Assembly: GCF_011317445.1 (NCBI RefSeq)
Contig: NZ_JAAAPL010000001.1
Span: 806,001 to 870,000, forward strand
Direction of reading: 5' to 3'
Length of the DNA stretch: 64,000 bases
Origin: Chelativorans multitrophicus
Lineage (GTDB): Bacteria > Pseudomonadota > Alphaproteobacteria > Rhizobiales > Rhizobiaceae
Of the stretch, positions 49,076 through 58,490 are shown piece after piece (within the stretch, counting starts at the first letter, position 1; every line of letters begins with the position of its first letter). The position numbers and the translations under genes are program-made. The notes under the pieces are model-generated. The model did no database searches. It was not told the DNA's origin and was given only the letters and a program-made list of their open reading frames with translations.

Positions 49076-51361
49076 TCAGCCAGCGATCTTCGAGAAATCC
49101 GCCACCCGGCCGGTCGCCTCGCGAATGCGCTGCAGGAGCGCCAGGCGATTTGCGCGAATTGAATCATTCTCGTCATTTACGAGGACTTTTTCAAAGAATG
49201 AATCAATCGGCTCGCGAAGCGCGGCAAGCGCCGTCATGGCGGCGGAAAAGTCTTGTTTCTGAATCGCTTCGCCGGCTTCCTTCTCGGCCTGATTCACCGC
49301 GCTGAAAAGCCTGATTTCCTGCTCTTCCTTGAGAAGCGCGGGATCGACGGCTTCCGCAATCCGGGTACCCTTCTTCTCCTCGGCCGCGAGAATATTGGCC
49401 GCGCGCTTGGTGCCCGCGAGCAGGTTCTGGCCCGTCTCCGTGCCCAAGAGATCGGAAAGCGCTTCCACGCGGCGGACGATCAGGAGGAGGTCATCGTTGG
49501 ATGAAGGCGTGATCTCCCCCCTTGAGGGGGAGATGCCCGGCAGGGCAGAGGGGGGTGTGACAGACTGAGATGTTGGCGGGACAGCGCCCCCCTCTGTCGC
49601 CTTCGGCGACATCTCCCCCTCAAGGGGGGAGATCGGGCGGCCACTCGCCAGCACCGCGTCGATGAGATCGTGCCGGGCACCTTGATCGCGGAGATAAACC
49701 TTCAGCCGGTCATGGAAGAAAGAGAGGAGGTCTTCCGTATTCTCGGCGCTCACATTCCTAGCTTTGCGGAACGCTTTCAAAAGCGCCAGCCTTACCCCAT
49801 TCTCCACCACAATCCTGATCACGCCCAAGGCAGCGCGGCGAAGGGCGTAGGGGTCCTTCGAGCCCGTCGGCTTCTCGTCGATAGCCCAGAAGCCCACAAG
49901 CGTGTCGAGCTTGTCGGCGAGTGCCACGGCCACGGAAACCGGATCGGTCGGCACGATGTCGGATGGGCCGAGCGGCTTATAATGCTCTTCAAGAGCGCGG
50001 GCGACAGACGGGTGCTCGCCCTGGAGCTCGGCATATTTGCGGCCCATGGCGCCCTGAAGCTCGGGGAACTCGCCCACCACCTCGGTCGTAAGGTCCGCCT
50101 TGGCGAGCACCGCCGCGCGCTCGGCCAGATCCGGGTCCGCGCCCACAATCGGAGCAAGTTCGCGCGCCAACCGGCGGATGCGCTCAACCCGCTCGCCTTG
50201 GGTGCCAAGCTTGGCATGGAAGGTAACGTTCAGATGTTCGAGCCGCGCCATGCGCTGGTCGAGCGGCTTGTTCAGGTCGAGGCCAAATTTCTCTGCCGAG
50301 CCTTTCAGCCGGTCGATGTCCGGCAGGTCGGCCTGGTCCGTCTTCCAGAAGTAGAGCGCGTCGGACAGGCGCGCGCGCACAACCTTGCCGTTGCCGTAGG
50401 CGATCTCCTTGCCGCCGTCCGTGGCCTCGATATTGGCCGTGATAATGAAGCGGTTGGAGAGCTTTTCCAGCTCACCTTGCGGCCGCGTGACAAAACATTT
50501 CTGATTGGCGCGGATGGTCAGGCGGACGACCTCGGCCGGGATCTCCAGATAAGCCTCCTCGAATTCTCCCATCAGTACGACCGGGTACTCAACAAGGCCG
50601 GAAACCTCTTCCAGAAGCCCCTCGTCCTCGACCAGCTCAAGGCCGTTGGCGAAGGCGAGGTTCTTCGCATCGTCCAGGATGATGTGCTTGCGCCGCTCGG
50701 CGTCGAGCACGACCTTCGCCTGCTCCAGCTTCTCCACATAGTCGTCGAAGCGGCGCACGGTGATGGCTTCAGGCGCGTGGAAGCGATGACCATAGGTGAC
50801 GTTGCCCGCGCGGATGCCGTCGATCTCGAAATCGACCACCACCGGCTCTTCCGTTTCCGGGCCAAAGGTGCAGACGATGGATTGAAGCGGGCGCACCCAG
50901 CGCAAGCTGCCGGGATTGCGGGAGGCCTTGCCCCAGCGCATGGATTTGGGCCATGGAAAATTGCGGATGACGGCAGGCATCAGCTCGGCGATGATCTCCT
51001 CGGCCGGCCTGCCATTCTTTTCGATCACCGCGACGTAAAACCCACCCTTCTTGGGGTCGGTGTGCACGTGCGCCTGGGCAATATCAGTGAGGCCGGCCTT
51101 GCGGAGGAAGCCTTGTATCGCCTGTTCCGGCGCGCTGGTCGACGGCCCCTTGATCTCCTCACGCACATCACGGGAGCGGGCGGTGACGCCGCGGATATCG
51201 AGCGCCAGGCGGCGGGGGGTCCAGTATTCGGTCGCCGCCTCATAAGTGAGGCCCGCTTCCACCAGACCGTCGGTCACGAGCTTCTTCAGGTCGCCCGCCG
51301 CCTTGCGCTGCATGCGGGCGGGGATTTCTTCGCTGCGAAGTTCAAGAAGAAGGTCGGGCAT
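49076..51361 (-). CDS. glyS: Glycyl-tRNA synthetase beta subunit, with repeat-derived insertion
   Basis: Beta subunit of the tetrameric bacterial glycyl-tRNA synthetase, 761 residues against 689 in E. coli. The N-terminal [15 protein letters not shown], the central [10 protein letters not shown] and the C-terminal HDLIDAVL and [13 protein letters not shown] helices are clear. Between those last two helices, residues of about 576-618 (from ISPLEGEM to SRGEITPSS) are encoded by an inverted pair of palindromic repeats, yet the frame stays open and homology resumes after it. The insertion lies in the anticodon-binding region, presumably in a surface loop. glyQ is upstream but separated by about 420 bases. 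The start MPDLLLEL is the family start. Confidence 0.95.
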   Translation of the reverse strand: MPDLLLELRSEEIPARMQRKAAGDLKKLVTDGLVEAGLTYEAATEYWTPRRLALDIRGVTARSRDVREEIKGPSTSAPEQAIQGFLRKAGLTDIAQAHVHTDPKKGGFYVAVIEKNGRPAEEIIAELMPAVIRNFPWPKSMRWGKASRNPGSLRWVRPLQSIVCTFGPETEEPVVVDFEIDGIRAGNVTYGHRFHAPEAITVRRFDDYVEKLEQAKVVLDAERRKHIILDDAKNLAFANGLELVEDEGLLEEVSGLVEYPVVLMGEFEEAYLEIPAEVVRLTIRANQKCFVTRPQGELEKLSNRFIITANIEATDGGKEIAYGNGKVVRARLSDALYFWKTDQADLPDIDRLKGSAEKFGLDLNKPLDQRMARLEHLNVTFHAKLGTQGERVERIRRLARELAPIVGADPDLAERAAVLAKADLTTEVVGEFPELQGAMGRKYAELQGEHPSVARALEEHYKPLGPSDIVPTDPVSVAVALADKLDTLVGFWAIDEKPTGSKDPYALRRAALGVIRIVVENGVRLALLKAFRKARNVSAENTEDLLSFFHDRLKVYLRDQGARHDLIDAVLASGRPISPLEGEMSPKATEGGAVPPTSQSVTPPSALPGISPSRGEITPSSNDDLLLIVRRVEALSDLLGTETGQNLLAGTKRAANILAAEEKKGTRIAEAVDPALLKEEQEIRLFSAVNQAEKEAGEAIQKQDFSAAMTALAALREPIDSFFEKVLVNDENDSIRANRLALLQRIREATGRVADFSKIAG
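49511..49635. repeat. Inverted pair of palindromic repeats inside glyS
   Basis: The left unit (49511-49557) and the right unit (49584-49635) are in opposite orientation, each with the large ATCTCCCC...GGGGAGAT hairpin and a small hairpin. The small stems are GCCC/GGGC on the left and GTCGCC/GGCGAC on the right, differing from GGCC/GGCC in the intergenic copies yet fully paired. The whole element is translated in frame as part of glyS. Confidence 0.9.
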
Positions 51362-51600
51362 GGATTGTTCTCGTGTGCGGGCTCGCGCGGGCAATAGCAA
51401 ACTCGACCGGCCGCTGAAACCTTTTTGTAACGGAATTGGAAACATCGGAAACGCTTACGATACAGCCGAATCAAAAGAAACGTTGCCTTCCGTGTCGGAT
51501 CGGCGGGCGATCGTCCGTCCTTGGAGCGAAATCACTCAACCCCAAAGAAAGGCGCTGAAGCACGAGCGCTTCAGGCGGCGAAGCTTTGTCCGGAACGGCC
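51362..51600. other. Gap between glyS and glyQ
   Basis: Part of a 424-base separation between two genes whose products form one enzyme. It contains a hairpin, CTGAAGC...GCTTCAG (about 51555-51574), with no T tract, and leads into a small rightward reading frame. I see no promoter boxes I would defend. Confidence 0.4.
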
Positions 51601-51774
51601 ATGAAAACGGTATCGACACTTCTGCAACTGTTCGCATTGATGGCCTGCTTTGCCGCGCATCAGGCGTTTTCGGACGAGATGACGGGCGTGCGGCGGGCTA
51701 TCGAGACGACGGCCGGGAAAGGCAAGTCGGAAGGGTTTTCCGCGCCCGCCTTCTATTTCTGCCCCGACTCGTAG
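51601..51774 (+). CDS. Possible small secreted peptide
   Basis: A 57-residue frame with an N-terminus that looks like a signal peptide (MKTVSTLLQLFALMACF.. ending near HQAFS), then a short polar segment with a single late Cys (FYFCPDS). It lies opposite to glyQ and glyS. No family is recognised and the ribosome binding site is weak; it may be non-coding. Confidence 0.35.
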   Translation: MKTVSTLLQLFALMACFAAHQAFSDEMTGVRRAIETTAGKGKSEGFSAPAFYFCPDS

Positions 51775-51785
51775 GAAGCTGTCGT

Positions 51786-52742
51786 TCAGGCGGCAGTCGC
51801 CAATGTGGCCCCGCCTCCCTCGGTGTTGAGAAAAGCTTCGCCGCAGGCTTTCGCCAGATCGCGGACGCGCAGGATATAGCTCTGCCGCTCCGTAACCGAG
51901 ATTACGCCGCGAGCATCCAGAAGATTGAAGACGTGGGAAGCCTTGATGCACTGGTCGTAGGCCGGGAAGACCATGCGATGTAGCGCGGCATTGTCGCTAG
52001 GGCGTGGCGCGCCGGCTTCAAGAAGCGCACGGCATTCCCGCTCCGCATCCTCAAAGTGGCGGAAAAGCATTTCGGTATTCGCATATTCGAAATTATGCCG
52101 CGAATATTCCTGCTCGGCCTGCAGGAAAACCTCGCCATAGGTGACTTTGTCCGAGCCTTCGAGCCCGTTGAAATTCAGATCGTAGACATTGTCGACGCCC
52201 TGCACATACATGGCCAGCCGCTCGAGCCCATATGTCAGCTCGCCGGAAACTGGGGCGCATTCGATGCCGCAGACCTGCTGGAAGTAGGTGAACTGGGAAA
52301 CCTCCATGCCGTCGCACCAGCACTCCCAGCCGAGCCCCCAGGCGCCGAGCGTGGGGCTTTCCCAGTCGTCCTCCACAAAGCGGATGTCGTGCAGCAGGGG
52401 GTCCAGCCCGATGGCGGCAAGCGAGCCCAGATAGAGCTCCTGCAGGTTGGGCGGGTTGGGCTTCAGGATCACCTGATATTGGTAATAATGCTGCAGCCTG
52501 TTCGGGTTTTCACCGTAGCGACCGTCCTTCGGCCGGCGCGAAGGCTGCACATAGGCCGCGTTCCACGGGCGCGGCCCCAGGGAGCGGAGCGTGGTCGCCG
52601 GATGGAAGGTGCCCGCGCCCACCTCCATGTCATAGGGCTGGAGGATGACGCAGCCCTGCGCCGCCCAATAGCTGTGCAGCGTCAGGATCAGGCCCTGGAA
52701 GGACCTGGAGGGATGCATGTGCGGAAGGGCGCTGGCGTTCAC
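51786..52742 (-). CDS. glyQ: Glycyl-tRNA synthetase alpha subunit
   Basis: Catalytic alpha subunit of the alpha2-beta2 glycyl-tRNA synthetase. It has 318 residues. Class II motifs are visible: [39 protein letters not shown] and [16 protein letters not shown], followed by [15 protein letters not shown]. The GTG at 52742 is preceded by GGAGAA; an in-frame ATG at 52721 is possible. glyS follows on the same strand. Confidence 0.97.
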   Translation of the reverse strand: MNASALPHMHPSRSFQGLILTLHSYWAAQGCVILQPYDMEVGAGTFHPATTLRSLGPRPWNAAYVQPSRRPKDGRYGENPNRLQHYYQYQVILKPNPPNLQELYLGSLAAIGLDPLLHDIRFVEDDWESPTLGAWGLGWECWCDGMEVSQFTYFQQVCGIECAPVSGELTYGLERLAMYVQGVDNVYDLNFNGLEGSDKVTYGEVFLQAEQEYSRHNFEYANTEMLFRHFEDAERECRALLEAGAPRPSDNAALHRMVFPAYDQCIKASHVFNLLDARGVISVTERQSYILRVRDLAKACGEAFLNTEGGGATLATAA

Positions 52743-52914
52743 GCGGCTTCTCCGAGGGCTTTGGCTCGGCCCGTCCTATTGCGGGGTTGGTCAGGCGTCA
52801 AGCGAGTGACGCCTTCACTTGTGAAGCCGAGCCCTTCGCGCGCCCATCTGTCCTACAGGGCAGAAGGGTGGCAACGTAGGGCAGAAACCTAAGCTATCGT
52901 CCTGTGGCCTTTGG

Positions 52915-54948
52915 CTACTGCCCCGCTGTCGGCAGCTTCAGTTCCAGGCCAGGCCTGATGCGGTTGGGATCACCCCTCAGGACCGGGTTCAAATCGAGAA
53001 TCTCGCGAAAGCGTTCGCCATTGCCCAGTTCCTCGACGGCGATCGACCAGAGGGACTGGCCGGGCTTTACCCTATAGGTAGCCTCCGTCTCGGCAGTTGC
53101 GCCTTGCGCGGGCTCAGCGGGCGCGGCCGGCTGGGCCTGCGGCTGCTCCGGCTGCCGGGCAGGCTCGGAGGGCGCGCCGTCGCTGACGGTGCGTGCGTTG
53201 CCTGCAGCGTCAGCCACCTTCTCGCCATCCACGGGCGGCAGGCCGTTCTTCAACTTCTCCTCGATCTGGGCCAGAAGGTCGGGCTCAGGCTCAAGGGTCT
53301 TTACCTGCGACCATTGATAGCGCGCTTCGAGATGGCGGCCGACGCGCCAATAAACGTCGCCCAGATGGTCGTTCAGGACCGCATCTTCCGGACGCAAGGA
53401 AACCGCCCGTTCCAGATGCTCCACCGCTTCGTCGTACTGGCCGAGCTTGTAATAGGCCCAGCCGAGCGAATCGACGATGTAGCCGTCACTTGGCCGCAGC
53501 TCCACCGCCTTTTTGATCAGTTCCATGCCCTCTTCGAGGTTCATGTTCATGTCGATCCAGGAATAGCCGAGATAATTCAGCACCTGGGGATGATCGGGAT
53601 AAAGCTCCAGCGCCTTCTTGAAATTGGGTTCGGCCTTGGGCCACTCCTTAAGCCGCTCATAGGCGATGCCGCGCTGATAGAAGATGTTCCAGTGCTCGCG
53701 CCCCGGCTCCGGAATTTCAGCCACTGCATCATCGTAGAGTTCGGCGGCCGCCTTGTAGTTCTTCTGGCTGGAATAGACGCCGCCCAGGGCGAGATAGGCG
53801 CGCAGGTCCTTGGGGTCGGCTTCCAAAACCTTCTTCAGATGCGCGACCGCTTCATCGTTCCGCTCAAGGTCGGCCAGGTTGAGGCCGATCTGAAATTCCG
53901 CAAAGCGCGTCCAGGGAGAATCCTTTTCGATCATGCGATAGATCGCGATCGCCCCTTCGCCATCCTGCTGCCGCTCGGCAACATGGGCAAGCTGCACGAG
54001 AACGGCGTCGCCATGCGGGCGCAGCGCACGAGCAAGCTGCAGATAGACACGGACATAGGAATCACCACCACCGCTCGCGAGCTCGGTGGCGACATTGAGC
54101 AGGATCTCGGCCGCTCCATCCGAGGCGTTCGCCACGACCGAATCGAGCTTCCCGCCAGTTTCCAGTTTGGCGCGAAGTTCCGGAATGGTCGCGATACCGC
54201 CGCCAGTCTCCTCTGCCTGCTGGAGGACAGCAAGCGCACGCTCCTTCTCGCCGCGGCTCGACAAATAGGAGGCATAGACCTCGGCGAGCCGGCCAAGAGT
54301 GTCCGGCGCCACAGAGCGTGGAGCAAGCTCGCTGATCACCTGGTCGAAGGCTGCATCCGCCTCTTCGGTACGCCCCTCATTGGCCAGAATGAGCGCACGG
54401 TGATAGGCCTTGAACAGCTCATACCACGGCGGGCCGCTCAGATTCTCCAGGCTCGTGAGCCCGCCGTCCGCATCGCCCTGCCCCACCTTCGCCCAGCTCG
54501 TCATGATGCCGGTAATGAGGCGGTCGAGATCCGATTCCAGAACGAGGTTCAACCAGCGCTCGGCCGCAGCAAAATCGTTCTTGCGGAACGAATCGACCGC
54601 AAGCGTGAGGCGGGAGAAGCGCTCCACCTCCGGAACGGCTTTCAGCTTGTCCGCGTAGGGAAGCGCCTTGTCCACCTCGCCTTGCGATACCAGCGCCAGC
54701 AGCAAAGTGCGCTGCAGATCCGTATTGTCGGGATCGAGCGAGAGCGCGCGCTCGTAATAGGTCACAGCGCTCTTCAGGTCGTCGTCAAACTCGGCCGCTC
54801 GCCCTGCCAGATAAGCACCCGAGAAAGTGAGGGTCTGAACCGGGCCGGCCGTATCCCCAGTTTCCTTGGCGACCCCGGCCTGCGCGGAAAATGCCATGAA
54901 GACCGCGAGTGCCGCCGTCGCTTTAAGTGTTGCCCTGGTTAGCCGCAT
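52915..54948 (-). CDS. Exported TPR protein with C-terminal LysM domain
   Basis: Secreted or periplasmic protein of 677 residues. After a signal peptide (ending near SAQAGVAKE) come about a dozen tetratricopeptide repeats in two blocks (roughly 30-300 and 330-570), such as GDAVLVQLAHVAERQQDGEGA and DGYIVDSLGWAYYKLGQYDE (short landmarks). A Pro/Ala/Glu-rich linker leads to a LysM motif near the end (YRVKPGQSLWSIAVEELG), which should bind peptidoglycan. It may scaffold envelope complexes. MRLTRATLK at 54948 is the start; it is divergent from no gene, since the polyprenyl synthase lies upstream on the same strand. Confidence 0.85.
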   Translation of the reverse strand: MRLTRATLKATAALAVFMAFSAQAGVAKETGDTAGPVQTLTFSGAYLAGRAAEFDDDLKSAVTYYERALSLDPDNTDLQRTLLLALVSQGEVDKALPYADKLKAVPEVERFSRLTLAVDSFRKNDFAAAERWLNLVLESDLDRLITGIMTSWAKVGQGDADGGLTSLENLSGPPWYELFKAYHRALILANEGRTEEADAAFDQVISELAPRSVAPDTLGRLAEVYASYLSSRGEKERALAVLQQAEETGGGIATIPELRAKLETGGKLDSVVANASDGAAEILLNVATELASGGGDSYVRVYLQLARALRPHGDAVLVQLAHVAERQQDGEGAIAIYRMIEKDSPWTRFAEFQIGLNLADLERNDEAVAHLKKVLEADPKDLRAYLALGGVYSSQKNYKAAAELYDDAVAEIPEPGREHWNIFYQRGIAYERLKEWPKAEPNFKKALELYPDHPQVLNYLGYSWIDMNMNLEEGMELIKKAVELRPSDGYIVDSLGWAYYKLGQYDEAVEHLERAVSLRPEDAVLNDHLGDVYWRVGRHLEARYQWSQVKTLEPEPDLLAQIEEKLKNGLPPVDGEKVADAAGNARTVSDGAPSEPARQPEQPQAQPAAPAEPAQGATAETEATYRVKPGQSLWSIAVEELGNGERFREILDLNPVLRGDPNRIRPGLELKLPTAGQ

Positions 54949-55054
54949 GCTGTCCCTTCCGTCGGTTCGGCCCTTCCCTTGCGGAAACCTGCTAGCCGCA
55001 GAGGATGGCCTTTTTACGATGGTGCCGCAATCGTAAATAGAGAACCAACCAGCT

Positions 55055-56071
55055 CTAAGACACCCTGCTAATGCAGAAATCGATGACATCGAACAGCGCC
55101 GCCTTCTGCGGTGTGCTCTTCAGAGGAGCCAGCGCATCTCGCGCGATCTCGCCGAAATGGCGGGCGCGCGCAATCGTGTCGCCGATCGAGCCGTGCCGAT
55201 TCATCAGGCCGATCGCTTTTGCGAGCGCGTCGTCGTCGTTCTGGTTCTCTTCGATGGCGCGCTTCCAGAATAGCCGCTCTTCCTCCGAACCGCGCCGGTA
55301 GCTGAGAATAACCGGCAGCGTTACCTTTCCCTCACGGAAATCGTCGCCGACATTCTTGCCGAGATCGCGGCTGCTGCCGCCATAGTCCAACGCGTCATCC
55401 ACAAGCTGGAACGCGAGCCCGAGATTTATGCCGAAGGAGCGGAGCGCTGCCCGGTCATTGCGGGAAGCCTCTGCGATGATCGGCCCCACCTCCGCGGCGG
55501 CGGAAAACAGAGCGGCGGTCTTGGCCTTGATGACGCTCAGATATTCGTCCTCGGTGGTCTCCAGGTTCTTGGAGACGCCAAGCTGCATCACCTCGCCTTC
55601 GGCGATAATGGAAGCCGCCGACGAAAGCACATCCAGCGCTTCCAGCGAGCCAACATCGACCATCATTCGGAACGCCTGGCCCAGAAGGTAATCCCCCACG
55701 AGCACGCTGGCCTGATTGCCCCAAATCGTCCGCGCGGTCTTCTTGCCGCGCCGCATATCGCTTTCGTCGACCACATCGTCATGCAGCAGCGTGGCCGTGT
55801 GCATGAATTCAACACTCGTGGCGAGCTTCACATGCCCCTCGCCCGAATAGCCGAACATCTGGGCAGCCGCGAGGGTGATCATCGGGCGCAGCCTTTTGCC
55901 GCCCGAGGAAATGAGATGGCGCGCAAGCTGAGGGATCAGCTCGACATCCGATCCCGCCTTGGACAGGATCAGATCGTTGACGCGCGCCATGTCGTCCTTC
56001 GTCAGGCCGATCAGGCGCTCGATGGAGGCACCATTGCGCTTGCCGTCTTCGAGGTTCAACACTACGCCCAC
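55055..56071 (-). CDS. Polyprenyl (octa/decaprenyl) diphosphate synthase
   Basis: Trans-prenyltransferase of 338 residues that builds the ubiquinone side chain. The first Asp-rich motif is LLHDDVVDESDMRRG and the second LVDDALDYGG; GGKRLRPMITLA is the allyl-binding segment. Residues before the first DDxxD lack a bulky chain-length block, consistent with a long product, but eight or ten units cannot be decided. A GTG at 56071 after GGAGAG gives the family-like start VGVVLNLEDGK. Confidence 0.92.
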   Translation of the reverse strand: MGVVLNLEDGKRNGASIERLIGLTKDDMARVNDLILSKAGSDVELIPQLARHLISSGGKRLRPMITLAAAQMFGYSGEGHVKLATSVEFMHTATLLHDDVVDESDMRRGKKTARTIWGNQASVLVGDYLLGQAFRMMVDVGSLEALDVLSSAASIIAEGEVMQLGVSKNLETTEDEYLSVIKAKTAALFSAAAEVGPIIAEASRNDRAALRSFGINLGLAFQLVDDALDYGGSSRDLGKNVGDDFREGKVTLPVILSYRRGSEEERLFWKRAIEENQNDDDALAKAIGLMNRHGSIGDTIARARHFGEIARDALAPLKSTPQKAALFDVIDFCISRVS

Positions 56072-56200
56072 CGGTGCTCTCCTTCCATTCCTGGAATGTA
56101 TGGTCGCAGCCCGCCCGACCGCAAGCGGCGAGTTGGCGCGGTTTGGGTAAGGCAAGCGGCGCTCATTTACAAGTAGACACGGACCTGCCAACGTCGCGTA

Positions 56201-56425
56201 ATGATCGAACTCATCCGCACCAACGACGCCGTCGCCCTTTCCTTCATCGAGAGCCTGCTGCGCGATGCAGGAATCAATTATCTCATAGCCGACCAGAATA
56301 TGAGCATCATGGAAGGCTCGCTCGGCGTGCTGCCGCGGCGGGTGCTGGTGGCCGAAGACCAAGCAGACGAGGCACGCCAGATACTCGGCGATGCCGGCTT
56401 GATGGAGATCGGACGCAAGGAGTGA
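56201..56425 (+). CDS. DUF2007 family protein
   Basis: A 74-residue soluble protein with the DUF2007 ferredoxin-like fold: MIELIRTNDAVALSFIESLL, a central DAGINYLIADQNMS, then PRRVLVAEDQADEARQIL. The function is unknown; family members are often called signal-transducing because of distant PII similarity. It is divergent from the polyprenyl synthase and precedes the methyltransferase by about 90 bases. Confidence 0.85.
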   Translation: MIELIRTNDAVALSFIESLLRDAGINYLIADQNMSIMEGSLGVLPRRVLVAEDQADEARQILGDAGLMEIGRKE

Positions 56426-56516
56426 TAGCCGCGTGAGGGAGGTTGGAGCAGGTCGTACTCCTTTGCCGGTGGACTTGAATTCGGGCCAAAAGCCTTTCCA
56501 AATTTCTGCCAGGCCT

Positions 56517-57293
56517 ATGAATCCTAACCCGGACTATACGATCGACGCCTTCCATCGCGGCGCGTTTCACCTCGTCCAGCCCGCCAATAAGGGACATCGG
56601 GCGGGGCTCGACGCAATGCTCCTGGCCGGCGCGGTGCCCAAGGGCTTCAGCGGGCGGGTGGCGGATCTCGGCGCGGGGGCAGGTGCTGCTGGTTTTGCGG
56701 TTGCGGCCCGCTGCCCGGCTGCAAGCGTGCTCCTGGTGGAGCATGCCGCGGAGATGGTGGGATGCGCCCGGCAAAGCCGCGATCTTCCCGCAAATACCGG
56801 CCTCGCCGGCCGAATCGACGTGCTGCAGGCCGATGTGGAGCTTTCCGGCCCTGCCCGCAAAAGCGCGGGGCTGGCCGACCGCTCCTTCGATTTCATCATC
56901 ATGAATCCGCCCTTCAACGCAGCGCGGGATCGAGCGACGCCCGACCAGCTCAAGCGCGCCGCCCATGTGATGACGGAGGGCCTTTTCGAGCGGTGGATCC
57001 GAACCGCATCGGCGATCGGGCGGGCAAGGGCGGAGGTGGCGATCATCGCCCGGCCGGCCTCGCTCGCCGATATCCTCGCCGCACTGGAAGGCCGGTTCGG
57101 CAGCCCGCGCTGCCTTCCGATCCATCCTCGCCCCGACGCGGAGGCAATCCGAATCATCGTCCGGGCGCGCAAGGGCGCACGCGGGGCTTTGACCCTGGCC
57201 GCGCCACTGATTTTGCACGAGGGCGGCGGCCGCGACTTTACCATGCGTTCGGACGCCATCATCAACGGCAGGGAAACACTTTTCGTTGAATGA
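56517..57293 (+). CDS. tRNA1(Val) A37 N6-methyltransferase-like protein
   Basis: Class I SAM-dependent methyltransferase of 258 residues. The SAM loop is VADLGAGAGAAGFAVAARCP, the second acidic strand VEHAAEM, and the catalytic N6-adenine motif NPPFNAARD. The N-terminal GAFHLVQPANKGHRAGLDAMLL matches TrmN6 (YfiC), which methylates A37 of tRNA1Val, so that role is likely but not certain. MNPNPDYTID at 56517 is the start. Confidence 0.87.
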   Translation: MNPNPDYTIDAFHRGAFHLVQPANKGHRAGLDAMLLAGAVPKGFSGRVADLGAGAGAAGFAVAARCPAASVLLVEHAAEMVGCARQSRDLPANTGLAGRIDVLQADVELSGPARKSAGLADRSFDFIIMNPPFNAARDRATPDQLKRAAHVMTEGLFERWIRTASAIGRARAEVAIIARPASLADILAALEGRFGSPRCLPIHPRPDAEAIRIIVRARKGARGALTLAAPLILHEGGGRDFTMRSDAIINGRETLFVE

Positions 57294-57368
57294 AGTTGTG
57301 CCGGGACGCCCATTGCGTCCCCGATGCCGATGCCTACATGAACGCAACAAAGCCTGGAGACATCCTAC

Positions 57369-58229
57369 GTGAAAGAATCGCTGGCGCGCCTCCTGCCGAA
57401 GTCCCTTCGTTCCGACTCCGTTACCATCCCCGTTGTCCGGCTGCATGGCACGATCATGGCAGGCGGCAGCCCCATGCGGCAGTCGCTTTCGCTGGCCTCG
57501 ACGGCCGGCCTTCTCGAAAAGGCATTCTCCTTCTCCGCGCCGGCGGTCGCGATCTCTATCAACTCGCCGGGCGGATCGCCCGTGCAATCGCGCCTGATCT
57601 ATCGGCGGATTCGCGATCTGGCGGAGGAGAGAAAGAAGAACGTCTTTGTCTTCGTCGAGGATATCGCGGCGTCCGGCGGCTATATGATTGCGCTTGCGGG
57701 CGACGAAATCATCTCGGACCCCTCTTCCATCGTCGGCTCGATCGGCGTCGTTTCAGCGGGCTTCGGCTTCCAGGATCTCATCAAGAAGATCGGCGTGGAA
57801 CGGCGGGTGCACACATCCGGGCGCAACAAGGCCATTCTCGACCCTTTTCAGCCGGAAAAGGAGGAGGATGTGGAGCGGCTCAAGGCACTGCAGGAGGAGG
57901 TGCATCAGACCTTCATCTCGCTTGTCAGGGAGCGGCGCGGTGCGAAACTTGCCAACGATGACGATCTTTTCACCGGCCTCTTCTGGACAGGGGAAAGAGG
58001 ATTGTCCCTCGGCCTGGTGGACGCCGTCGGCGACATGCGCTCCTTCCTAAAGCACCGCTATGGGGAAAAGACACGCCTCAAGCTCGTGAGCCCCCCGCGC
58101 GGCCTTTTCGGGCGAAGACTGGGATTTTTCGGCTTGGATATGAAGGAAACCGATATCGCCGCCGCTGCCGCGAGCGGGCTTGTCCAGGCGCTCGAAGAGC
58201 AGGCGCTTTGGCGCCGCTATGGGCTTTGA
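57369..58229 (+). CDS. S49-family signal peptide peptidase (SppA-like)
   Basis: Serine peptidase of 286 residues in the SppA/protease IV family. Catalytic Ser102 lies in DIAASGGYM and the general base Lys154 in TSGRNKAIL, the typical dyad spacing. The core INSPGGSPVQS is also diagnostic. It lacks an obvious N-terminal helix, so membrane attachment is not evident. The GTG at 57369 has GGAGA upstream. It runs in the same direction as the neighbours trmN6-like and the small membrane protein. Confidence 0.9.
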   Translation: MKESLARLLPKSLRSDSVTIPVVRLHGTIMAGGSPMRQSLSLASTAGLLEKAFSFSAPAVAISINSPGGSPVQSRLIYRRIRDLAEERKKNVFVFVEDIAASGGYMIALAGDEIISDPSSIVGSIGVVSAGFGFQDLIKKIGVERRVHTSGRNKAILDPFQPEKEEDVERLKALQEEVHQTFISLVRERRGAKLANDDDLFTGLFWTGERGLSLGLVDAVGDMRSFLKHRYGEKTRLKLVSPPRGLFGRRLGFFGLDMKETDIAAAAASGLVQALEEQALWRRYGL

Positions 58230-58291
58230 CGCCTTGCTGCGGTCGCAAAGTGCCATAATATGAGGGAGTCTGCCAAAGGAGGCATTCGGCC

Positions 58292-58477
58292 ATGCCGCAA
58301 ATCATCTTCTTCGCCCTCATAGCCACCGTGGCAATCGCGGGCTATCGCCTCTTCCTGCGGGAGGCGGAACGCGTGACGAAGCGGATGGAGCGTGTCCGTA
58401 AGGAGACAGCCACCGGCAGCATGGGCACGCTCGTCAAGGATCCGAGGACCGGTGAATATCGCCTGGCCAAGGACTGA
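58292..58477 (+). CDS. Small single-pass membrane protein
   Basis: A 61-residue protein with one N-terminal helix (residues 4-20) and a basic, helical tail (EAERVTKRMERVRKET) ending in TGEYRLAKD. The ribosome binding site AGGAGG is strong. It lies between the S49 peptidase and ispE; similar small proteins occur at this place in rhizobia. No function is known. Confidence 0.75.
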   Translation: MPQIIFFALIATVAIAGYRLFLREAERVTKRMERVRKETATGSMGTLVKDPRTGEYRLAKD

Positions 58478-58490
58478 GCGCGCCCCTGAC

